NCBI GenBank assembly: GCA_013152195.1
Contig: JAADGU010000054.1
Location: 1-7,698, forward strand
Reading direction: 5' to 3'
Length of the DNA: 7,698 bases
Origin: Nitrospirota bacterium
Lineage (GTDB): Bacteria; Nitrospirota; Thermodesulfovibrionia; Thermodesulfovibrionales; JdFR-85
Under the pieces are notes generated by a model. The model was not told the DNA's origin. It ran no database searches and was given only the letters and a program-made list of their open reading frames with translations. Below are positions 1-5,620 of this stretch, one piece after another. How positions within the stretch are numbered: the stretch's first letter is position 1; each line of letters opens with the position of its first letter. The position numbers and the translations under genes were made by a program.

Positions 1-1641
1 CCTTCTACGGAAGAGGGGTTTTATTATGATTTTGATATAGAGAGACCATTTACTCCTGAAGACCTGCAGAGGATTGAGGAGAAGATGAAGGAGATCATTG
101 ACAGTGACAACCCTTTTGTCAGAAAGGTGCTGCCGAGGGATCAGGCTATTGAGCTCTTTGAGAGGATGGGTGAGCCGTACAAGGTTGAAATCCTTCGGGA
201 GATAGAGGACAACGAGGTCTCCATTTATGAAGAGGGCGGGTTTACAGACCTCTGCAAGGGGCCGCATCTCCCGTCAACAAGATATATCAGGGCCTTTAAA
301 CTCCTGAGCATTGCAGGTGCCTACTGGAGGGGTGACGAGAAGAACAAGATGCTTCAGCGGATTTACGGGACTGCCTTTGAAGACAGGAAGAGACTGAAGG
401 AATACCTGAACTTTCTTGAAGAGGTTAAAAAGCGTGACCACCGCAGGCTTGGCAGGGAGCTGGACCTTTTCAGTATAAATGAAGAGATAGGCCCCGGTCT
501 TATCCTCTGGCATCCGAATGGTGCAATTATAAGGAAGACTATTGAGGATTTCTGGCGGGAAGAGCACCTGAAGGATGATTATAAACTCCTTTATACCCCG
601 CACATGGCAAAGCTGAATCTGTGGGAAAAGAGCGGGCACTGGGATTTCTACCGTGAAAACATGTATTCTCCGATGGAGGTGGAAGGGGCTGATTATGAGA
701 TAAAACCCATGAATTGTCCTTTCCATATCGCTATATACAAGAGTGCCCTCAGGAGTTACAGGGAGCTTCCTCTCAGGTATGCAGAGCTTGGCACGGTCTA
801 CAGGTATGAACGCTCCGGGGTCCTTCACGGACTTTTCAGGGTAAGGGGTTTTACCCAGGATGATGCGCATATCTTCTGTATGGAAGATCAGATGGAAGAG
901 GAGATTAAGCGGGTGCTCGATTTCACCCTCTTTATACTGAAGACCTTTGGATTTGAGACCTACGATATCTACCTGTCAACAAGGCCTGAAAAGTTTGTCG
1001 GCACACCGGATAACTGGGAACGTTCCACCAATGCACTGAAGGTTGCACTTGAAGATAAAGGGCTTGATTATGAGATTGACCCTGGCGAAGGTGTCTTTTA
1101 TGGGCCAAAAATCGATATAAAGGTGAAGGATACCCTTGGCAGACCCTGGCAGTGCAGTACCATACAGGTTGATTTTAATATCCCCGAGAGGTTTGATATC
1201 ACCTACAGGGGGGGGGATGGCAGAGAACATCAGCCGATAATGATTCACAGGGCATTGATGGGCTCACTTGAGAGGTTTTTTGGTATCCTTATTGAGCATT
1301 ATGCCGGGGCCTTTCCCCTCTGGCTTTCTCCTGTACAGATTGGTATAATAACCGTAGCGGACAGGCATATCAGCTATGCCGAAACCGTTCTGAAAGGTTT
1401 GAAAAATGCAGGTCTACGGTGTGAGGCCCTTTTTGAGAATGAGAAGGTCGGGTATAAGGTGCGTCATGCCACTGTCAGAAAGGTGCCTTATTTGGTTATA
1501 ATAGGTGACAGAGAGGCCGAATCCGATAAACTGACCGTCAGAAAACGTGGAGGCGAGAATGTCGGCCCCTATGGACTCGGAGACCTGATTACCTGGGTAA
1601 GAGAGGAGATAGAGTCAAGGAGTCTGACCTCGAGATTGTAG
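1..1641 (+). CDS. thrS: Threonyl-tRNA synthetase, 5' end cut by window
   Basis: Cytoplasmic class II enzyme that charges tRNA(Thr) with threonine using ATP. The frame is open from base 1, and 546 residues are visible. Bacterial ThrRS is usually about 640 residues, so the TGS domain and the first part of the editing domain lie outside the window; the ATG at 85 is internal, not the start. Visible in order are the end of the editing (tRNA_SAD) domain with GGFTDLCKGPH, the catalytic core, motif 2 (YRYERSGVLHGLFRVRGFTQDDAH), motif 3 (IMIHRALMGSLERFFG) and the C-terminal anticodon-binding domain from about base 1315. The three expected zinc ligands are present: Cys in MNCPFHI (715-717), His in DDAHIF (868-870) and His in IMIHRA (1246-1248). 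It leads the infC-rpmI-rplT-pheS cluster, a classic bacterial order. A run of nine G at 1208-1216 lies in the coding sequence, but the frame is intact. The identification is very secure. Confidence 0.97.
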   Translation, partial: PSTEEGFYYDFDIERPFTPEDLQRIEEKMKEIIDSDNPFVRKVLPRDQAIELFERMGEPYKVEILREIEDNEVSIYEEGGFTDLCKGPHLPSTRYIRAFKLLSIAGAYWRGDEKNKMLQRIYGTAFEDRKRLKEYLNFLEEVKKRDHRRLGRELDLFSINEEIGPGLILWHPNGAIIRKTIEDFWREEHLKDDYKLLYTPHMAKLNLWEKSGHWDFYRENMYSPMEVEGADYEIKPMNCPFHIAIYKSALRSYRELPLRYAELGTVYRYERSGVLHGLFRVRGFTQDDAHIFCMEDQMEEEIKRVLDFTLFILKTFGFETYDIYLSTRPEKFVGTPDNWERSTNALKVALEDKGLDYEIDPGEGVFYGPKIDIKVKDTLGRPWQCSTIQVDFNIPERFDITYRGGDGREHQPIMIHRALMGSLERFFGILIEHYAGAFPLWLSPVQIGIITVADRHISYAETVLKGLKNAGLRCEALFENEKVGYKVRHATVRKVPYLVIIGDREAESDKLTVRKRGGENVGPYGLGDLITWVREEIESRSLTSRL

Positions 1642-1656
1642 ATTTAATGAGTCAGG

Positions 1657-1690
1657 TTATATGTAGTTTACTTATGCTTTAAACATATAA
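1657..1690 (+). other. AU-rich hairpin between thrS and infC
   Basis: TTATATG (1657-1663) is complementary to CATATAA (1684-1690). TTTA (1667-1670) can also pair with TAAA (1680-1683), giving about 11 bp with a 3-nt bulge (TAG) and a 9-nt loop. No T-run follows and GC content is very low, so it is not a standard intrinsic terminator. It could be a leader structure, an RNA processing site or a chance feature of AT-rich spacer DNA. The right arm overlaps a TATAAT hexamer. Confidence 0.3.
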
Positions 1691-1691
1691 T
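1686..1691 (+). promoter_or_regulatory. Possible -10 box of an infC promoter
   Basis: A perfect TATAAT lies 64 nt before the infC start codon in the AT-rich gap after thrS. No good -35 hexamer is found 16-18 nt upstream; the best candidate, TTTACT at 1667-1672, is too close. Internal promoters ahead of infC are known in other bacteria, so the site is plausible, but the sequence alone gives only weak support. Confidence 0.25.
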
Positions 1692-1742
1692 CTGAAAACT
1701 ATAAACCAAAACACAAGACTTGCAGCACGCAGCCTTAAAACC

Positions 1743-1748
1743 AGGAGG
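1743..1748 (+). promoter_or_regulatory. Ribosome binding site that sets the infC ATA start
   Basis: This is a perfect AGGAGG, 7 nt before the ATA at 1756-1758. The only canonical start codon upstream in frame, TTG at 1720, lies before this site and has no purine-rich sequence of its own. The next in-frame ATG is deep inside the conserved N-terminal domain (MDYGKF). The site therefore places initiation at or next to 1756. Confidence 0.8.
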
Positions 1749-1755
1749 TGTAGTT

Positions 1756-2250
1756 ATAGCACAGGAATACAGAGTAAACAAGAGGATCAGGGCAAGAGAG
1801 GTAAGGCTGATAGATGCTGACGGCGCACAGCTTGGCATTGTTCCCCTGCGGGAAGCCCTGAAGATTGCAGAGGAGAGGGGGCTGGATCTCGTGGAAGTAG
1901 CGTCAAATGCAAAACCCCCTGTCTGCAGGATAATGGACTACGGGAAGTTTAAGTATCAGCAGAGTAAAAAACATACCCATCGCAAGACCATAGAAGTCAA
2001 AGAGGTAAAGGTAAGGCCTCAGATAGATAAAAATGACCTGGAGTTAAAGATAAAACATATCGTCCGGTTTCTTGAAGCCGGGAACAAGGCCAAGGTTACA
2101 ATGTTTTTCAGGGGAAGGGAGATCGTCAGACCTGAGCTTGGCATGAAGGTTTTTCACAGGATTATAGAGCAGCTTGATGATAAGTATAATATAGAGAACA
2201 GGCCGAGGCTTGAAGGTAAGAGTATTACAATGATAGTGGCACCGAAGTAG
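1756..2250 (+). CDS. infC: Translation initiation factor IF-3, likely ATA start
   Basis: IF-3 binds the 30S subunit, blocks early 50S joining and checks start codon and initiator tRNA choice. Starting at ATA 1756 gives 164 residues, beginning (M)AQEYRVNKRIRAREVRLID, which is where IF-3 homologues begin. The IF3-N domain covers about residues 3-72 and includes PPVCRIMDYGKFKYQQSKK. A basic linker follows, then the IF3-C domain (about 80-163) with KVTMFFRGRE and a C-terminus of KSITMIVAPK. A start at TTG 1720 would add 12 residues, several of them encoded by the Shine-Dalgarno sequence itself, so it is unlikely. Rare start codons (AUU in E. coli) are known in infC and make its translation respond to IF-3 level; the same logic is inferred here. 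It lies 114 nt after thrS and 60 nt before rpmI. Identity is certain; the start codon is probable. Confidence 0.95.
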   Translation: MAQEYRVNKRIRAREVRLIDADGAQLGIVPLREALKIAEERGLDLVEVASNAKPPVCRIMDYGKFKYQQSKKHTHRKTIEVKEVKVRPQIDKNDLELKIKHIVRFLEAGNKAKVTMFFRGREIVRPELGMKVFHRIIEQLDDKYNIENRPRLEGKSITMIVAPK

Positions 2251-2310
2251 ACTTTTATTCATTAAACGTTATATAACATGCAGCTTAAAATATAAGACTG
2301 GAGGAAGTGG

Positions 2311-2508
2311 ATGCCAAAGATAAAGACTCACAGAGGGGCGGCTAAGAGGTTTAAGGTTACAGGTACGGGTAAGGTAAAAAGATGGAAGGCCAACAAGAGC
2401 CATCTCCTGACCGGTAAACCCGGAAAGAGGATGAGGAATTTGAGGACGGGTACACTTGTGGACAAGACACAGGAGAAGTCTATAAAGTCATTACTGCCCT
2501 ATAGCTGA
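2311..2508 (+). CDS. rpmI: Large ribosomal subunit protein bL35
   Basis: Small basic protein of the 50S subunit, 65 residues, which is the normal length for the family. The start MPKIKTHRGAAKRFKVTGTGK and the internal KSHLLTGK motif are characteristic, as is the ending near LLPY. A GGAGG at 2300-2304 sits 6 nt before the ATG. It lies between infC and rplT, the standard order. A 10-bp perfect palindrome (GTTATATAAC, 2268-2277) lies in the 60-nt gap upstream. In E. coli and Bacillus the L35-L20 genes are repressed by L20 binding to the leader RNA; I cannot recognise such a site here by eye. Confidence 0.97.
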   Translation: MPKIKTHRGAAKRFKVTGTGKVKRWKANKSHLLTGKPGKRMRNLRTGTLVDKTQEKSIKSLLPYS

Positions 2509-2584
2509 ATTCTGTTGCCGGGTGTGCGTTATTTGAATGGATAAGCATTTAGTATAAAAATCAACTGATCGGAGGTTTAAAGAT

Positions 2585-2944
2585 ATGCCAAGGGCAAAAG
2601 GTGGCTACAAGACAAGGAGAAGGAGAAAGAAGGTCCTTGATAGAGCCAAGGGCTATTATGGGTCAAGAAGCAGGTGTTATAAAGTAGCAAAGCAGGCAGT
2701 TGAGCATGCCCTCAGTTATGCTTACAGGGACAGGAGAGCCAAGAAACGTGATTTCAGGAGTCTCTGGATTATCAGGATAAATGCTGCTGCCAGGGGGACA
2801 GGCCTGACATATGGCCAGTTTATCTATGGCCTTAAAAAGGCTGGAGTAGGGCTCGACCGTAAGGTCCTGGCCGATATTGCCTATCATGATCCCAGTGCGT
2901 TTGGTGCACTTGCCGATAAGGCAAGGCAGGCATTGGCAGCGTAA
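2585..2944 (+). CDS. rplT: Large ribosomal subunit protein bL20
   Basis: Early-assembly 50S protein that binds 23S rRNA, 119 residues, typical for the family. The highly basic N-terminal extension begins MPRAKGGYKTRRRRKK. The conserved globular part follows, with RDRRAKKRDFRSLWIIRINAA, GLTYGQFIYGLKKAGV and LDRKVLADIA. A GGAGGT at 2571-2576 lies 8 nt before the ATG. The gene follows rpmI by 76 nt and precedes pheS by only 9 nt, which suggests that translation of pheS may be coupled to rplT. L20 is the usual translational repressor of its own operon in other bacteria. Confidence 0.98.
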   Translation: MPRAKGGYKTRRRRKKVLDRAKGYYGSRSRCYKVAKQAVEHALSYAYRDRRAKKRDFRSLWIIRINAAARGTGLTYGQFIYGLKKAGVGLDRKVLADIAYHDPSAFGALADKARQALAA

Positions 2945-2953
2945 ACAATAAGG

Positions 2954-4030
2954 ATGGAGGACATTAATAAACTCAGGGAAGAGTTTGTCAGGGAGTGTAA
3001 AGGTATTTCTTCCCTGAAGCAACTTAATGATTTAAGGATAAGATATCTTGGCAAAAAAGGGCTTTTAACCCAGAGGTTAAAGGCCCTTTCTGCGTTGCCA
3101 CCTGCTGAAAGGCCTGTTGCTGGTAAAGAGATAAATATCCTGAAGCGATATGTAGAGGCGGAGATAAAGAGGCTGGAAGGAGATTTATCATCCCTTGAGT
3201 CAAGAAAGAAGGTTGCAACTGAGTCTATTGATATAACCATTCCCGGTAAATATATCCCGGCAGGAAGCAGGCATCCCTTAAACAGGGTTCTTGATGAAAT
3301 TGTTGATATCTTTCTTTTCATGGGCTTTACCGTGGAAGAGGGACCTGAGGTGGAGCTGGATTACTATAATTTTGAGGCACTCAATATTCCCAGGGACCAC
3401 CCTGCCAGGGATATGCAGGATACATTTTATGTGGAGACAGACGGCGAAAGGCAGAGTTCCTCCTACCCTGAAGATAGAGTTGACAAGAGGGGAGCAGAGA
3501 GTGACGTGGTATTGAGAACTCATACCTCGCCTGTTCAGATAAGAGTTATGGAAAAACAGAAGCCTCCGCTGAGGTTCATCGCTCCAGGGAAGGTTTACAG
3601 ATGTGATTCAGATGTATCTCATACCCCTATGTTTCATCAGGTTGAAGGTCTGATGGTTGGCGAGGATATTACCTTTTCCCATGTTAAGAGTGTCCTTAAA
3701 CTCTTTATTCACAGTCTTTTCAGTCTTGATACTCCCGTGAGGTTCAGGCCGAGTTATTTTCCCTTTACCGAACCCTCGGCAGAGATTGATATTGGGTGTA
3801 TTCTATGCAAGGGGGCAGGATGCAGGGTCTGTAAGGGGACGGGCTGGATTGAGGTGCTTGGAGCCGGGATGGTGCATCCGAAAGTCTTTGAAGGTGTGGG
3901 GTATGATACAGAAAAATATACAGGTTTTGCCTTCGGTATGGGTGTTGAAAGGTTAACCATGCTGAAGTACGGGATAGATGACATCCGGCTTTTCTATGAA
4001 AATGACCTCAGGTTTTTAAGACAGTTCTGA
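2954..4030 (+). CDS. pheS: Phenylalanyl-tRNA synthetase alpha subunit
   Basis: Catalytic subunit of the (alpha-beta)2 class II enzyme that charges tRNA(Phe). It has 358 residues, slightly above the common 330-345. Residues 1-85 form the N-terminal coiled-coil arm that contacts tRNA. Motif 1 lies near 106-157 (GSRHPLNRVLDEI to ARDMQDTFY), motif 2 near 187-232 (LRTHTSPVQIR, KVYRCDSDVSHTPMFHQVEG) and motif 3 near 324-340 (GFAFGMGVERLTMLKYG). Four cysteines at 282, 285, 290 and 293 (C-x2-C-x4-C-x2-C, before KGTGWIEVLGAGMVHP) match a motif found in many bacterial PheS proteins. A polar stretch of about 20-25 residues (161-184) sits between DTFY and LRTHTSP; this loop varies in length across the family. 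The ATG has AAGG directly abutting it, and the better GGAGG falls inside codons 1-3, so initiation may depend on coupling to rplT. pheT does not follow. Confidence 0.97.
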   Translation: MEDINKLREEFVRECKGISSLKQLNDLRIRYLGKKGLLTQRLKALSALPPAERPVAGKEINILKRYVEAEIKRLEGDLSSLESRKKVATESIDITIPGKYIPAGSRHPLNRVLDEIVDIFLFMGFTVEEGPEVELDYYNFEALNIPRDHPARDMQDTFYVETDGERQSSSYPEDRVDKRGAESDVVLRTHTSPVQIRVMEKQKPPLRFIAPGKVYRCDSDVSHTPMFHQVEGLMVGEDITFSHVKSVLKLFIHSLFSLDTPVRFRPSYFPFTEPSAEIDIGCILCKGAGCRVCKGTGWIEVLGAGMVHPKVFEGVGYDTEKYTGFAFGMGVERLTMLKYGIDDIRLFYENDLRFLRQF

Positions 4031-4061
4031 TCTCTCCTCATGAGTAACCTTCAGCAGCCCG
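4031..4061. other. Short gap between convergent genes, no clear terminator
   Basis: Thirty-one bases separate the pheS stop from the stop of the opposite-strand antiporter gene. An 8-bp palindrome, CTCATGAG (4037-4044), is present, but there is no GC-rich stem followed by a T-run on either strand. Transcripts probably run into each other or end by Rho or inside the opposing gene. Confidence 0.5.
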
Positions 4062-5213
4062 CTAATAAAGAAAAACACGTGCAATATACATCAGATAAAA
4101 TAGTCCTCCCGTAAGCAGCAGCCAGCCGGGCAGTTCCTTCTTGATTGAGACAAATCCCATGATAATTCCAGCCATCATGATGGCAAAGATGATATTCAGC
4201 ATCTCTGTGCTTCCAAGAGACCACTCAGTAAAGAGCAATCCGATTGAAATGGGGATGGTTGACTGAAAGACCATTGCGCCTGTTATGTTGGCAATACCTA
4301 TGGTGTCCTTGTTTTTGAGGGTCCAGGTGATGGAATTGAATTTTTCGGGCAGCTCTGTTGCCACCGGTGTTATTAACAGTGACAATACAAGGGGAGAGAT
4401 ACCGGATTTTACGGAAGCTACAGTCAGGTAGTCCACAAAGAGGTAGGCCCCTATGATTATGAAGAAGAGGCCAACGGCTATTTGTATTAAAATCCATCTC
4501 AGCGTCCTCGGACAGCCGAGAAAGATACCGAGGTGGAAGTTGTCGGTGTATTGTTCTCCTTCCTCGGCCTCGTGTTTCAGGGAATAGTAGAAAAAGACCG
4601 CATAGACGAGCAACAGGACTGCAGCCGTGGCGTGATTGAGAGTCTCGTTTTTTACGAGTGACACAAGGAGGACTATCAACATAACGGAGATAAAGTACTT
4701 CAGCTCAAACTTGAGGGCCTTAACGTTAACCTTCATGCTCGCCCTTGGACGTCTCTTGCTTATCCAGTGAATTATCACTGTTACACCAAGCAGAAACATT
4801 GCAAGTGTGCTCAGCATGAAAGGTGCGCCGAGGATGGCCCCTACTGCAATCCCCTCTCCATGTCCTCCTTTCCCAAAAATCAGTGCAAGGACAGGCACTA
4901 TGGTTTCAGGCAGGGCGGTTCCAACAGCGGCAAGGAGGCTGCCCACAGTGGCATGTGACATATCAAACCTGTCGCCAAAACACTCCACGCCGTTTGCAAA
5001 GAGCTCACATCCGCCGAGTATGATGATTATCCCCCCAACAAGCCCGGTTATAATTAAGGTATACGAGGGGTCTGCAATGGCACCGGCCTTGCCGGTCAGA
5101 AACCATGCTGTTGCGGTAATGAGTGTGAGTACAGAGATCAGAGTGATATATCTCATTGCCTTACTTAACGCCTCCTGATTATCCATATCCATGCCTGGCT
5201 CTGATAAATCCAC
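4062..5213 (-). CDS. Cation (sodium/calcium-type) antiporter, CaCA superfamily
   Basis: Inner-membrane exchanger, 383 residues from the GTG at 5213, with about 10-11 hydrophobic segments. The two inverted alpha repeats of the Na+/Ca2+ exchanger fold are recognisable. The first is near residues 88-107, with VGSLLAAVGTALPETIVP (key acid Glu103). The second is near 275-300, with LLITPVATELPEKFNSI (Glu290), followed by IANITGAMVFQS. These match the GTSLPE-type ion-binding motifs of the family. Ion specificity (Ca2+, Na+, K+ or H+) cannot be read from the sequence. The hydrophilic loop near 211-235 (HEAEEGEQYTD) lies between the two halves. The start is uncertain: GTG 5213 has no Shine-Dalgarno sequence; ATGs at 5192, 5186 and 5156 are alternatives. 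The last follows an AGGAGG (CCTCCT at 5171-5176 on +) by a rather long 14 nt and would place the first membrane helix right at the N-terminus. It is convergent with pheS and divergent from the lipoprotein gene. Confidence 0.87.
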   Translation of the reverse strand: MDLSEPGMDMDNQEALSKAMRYITLISVLTLITATAWFLTGKAGAIADPSYTLIITGLVGGIIIILGGCELFANGVECFGDRFDMSHATVGSLLAAVGTALPETIVPVLALIFGKGGHGEGIAVGAILGAPFMLSTLAMFLLGVTVIIHWISKRRPRASMKVNVKALKFELKYFISVMLIVLLVSLVKNETLNHATAAVLLLVYAVFFYYSLKHEAEEGEQYTDNFHLGIFLGCPRTLRWILIQIAVGLFFIIIGAYLFVDYLTVASVKSGISPLVLSLLITPVATELPEKFNSITWTLKNKDTIGIANITGAMVFQSTIPISIGLLFTEWSLGSTEMLNIIFAIMMAGIIMGFVSIKKELPGWLLLTGGLFYLMYIARVFLY

Positions 5214-5322
5214 AGGTTTTCAGTATTTGCTGCCATTTAGGTTAAAGCCGGTCTATATATTAACATAAAGCCCTTTTTCTCCTCAGTCATGGTTCTTGAC
5301 CTGGAATTACCGATGAAATTAA

Positions 5323-5404
5323 GGCAACTATTCCTTCCAGTCTCAGTTGAGTTTCATTTTATCGGAACTCTTTTTTGGTATTTCCGGAGAAGGACTGAGT
5401 TGCC
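5323..5404 (+). repeat. Interrupted inverted repeat, possible RNA stem
   Basis: GGCAACT (5323-5329) is complementary to AGTTGCC (5398-5404). After a small internal loop, TCCTTC (5332-5337) is complementary to GAAGGA (5389-5394). This gives 13 base pairs closing a 51-nt interior, which itself holds competing short stems (GAGTT 5349-5353 with AACTC 5366-5370, or CGGAA 5363-5367 with TTCCG 5382-5386). It could be a structured leader element or a relic repeat. No target-site duplication flanks it. Confidence 0.45.
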
Positions 5405-5424
5405 AGGGAGTACTCCGGGAAACA

Positions 5425-5511
5425 AAGCCTTTTAAAATAGAGTGTTAGCGATTTTTCGTGTCTGGTACGGAAATTGACTGTTCTCTTTTTCGGGAGGAGG
5501 TGTAAAGGCTT
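5425..5511 (+). repeat. Long-range 8-bp inverted repeat in lipoprotein leader
   Basis: AAGCCTTT (5425-5432) and AAAGGCTT (5504-5511) are perfect reverse complements with 71 nt between them. The right arm lies just after a GGAGGAGG-like purine tract. Eight base pairs over this distance may be chance, but the position next to the other inverted repeat is worth noting. Confidence 0.25.
5463..5478 (+). promoter_or_regulatory. Weak sigma-54-like promoter candidate
   Basis: TGGTACG-N4-TTGAC resembles the -24/-12 consensus TGGCACR-N4-TTGCW. The GG of the -24 element and the spacing are right. The -12 element reads GA instead of the nearly invariant GC, which argues against it. It points toward the lipoprotein gene and would leave a leader of roughly 130 nt. 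Confidence 0.18.
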
Positions 5512-5620
5512 GTATGTGCTGTTCATTAGGTCCGGAACATCCGGCCTCAATTCGTGCATGCAGGGAGAGAACCTGACACCTCGGAGAATACACAGGAGTA
5601 CAAAAAGAGGAGGTAGAGGA

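Larger units (their letters stand above)
5214..5620. promoter_or_regulatory. Divergent intergenic region, no convincing gene
   Basis: About 407 nt lie between the antiporter and lipoprotein starts. I find no open frame here with both a plausible ribosome binding site and recognisable protein. It must carry the promoters of both genes. On the antiporter side, an AT-rich segment (5251-5268) is flanked by direct repeats TAAAGCC (5243-5249 and 5266-5272). On the lipoprotein side there are two long inverted repeats (5323-5404 and 5425-5511), a weak sigma-54-like site (5463-5478) and a strong ribosome binding site, GAGGAGGT (5607-5614), 7 nt before the ATG. A long structured 5' leader for the lipoprotein mRNA is possible. 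Confidence 0.6.

Noticed and set aside
274..1248. Minus-strand open frames inside thrS
   Set aside because: They are antisense to strongly conserved ThrRS motifs and have no independent support.
2251..2310. L20-type autoregulatory leader before rpmI
   Set aside because: It is expected from other bacteria, but the 60-nt gap shows only a 10-bp AT palindrome and no recognisable mimic of the 23S rRNA site by eye.
4031..4061. Bidirectional terminator between pheS and the antiporter
   Set aside because: There is only a short CTCATGAG palindrome, with no GC-rich stem and no T-run on either strand.
4767..5178. Plus-strand open frames opposite the antiporter
   Set aside because: The minus frame encodes clear alpha-repeat motifs and membrane helices. 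The plus frames are Pro/Ser/Cys-rich without domains.
5281..5324. Sigma-70 promoter with TTGACC at 5296
   Set aside because: No -10-like hexamer occurs 16-18 nt downstream; the sequence there reads TTAAGG.
5323..5404. Miniature transposable element with terminal inverted repeats
   Set aside because: The arms are GGCAACT/AGTTGCC, but the flanks show no target-site duplication and no second copy occurs in the window.
5411..5432. GGGAAACAAAGCC resembling part of the c-di-GMP-I (GEMM) riboswitch core
   Set aside because: The partner GGCAAAC segment, the GNRA-loop hairpin and the receptor helix are not found in the expected positions; the resemblance is local.
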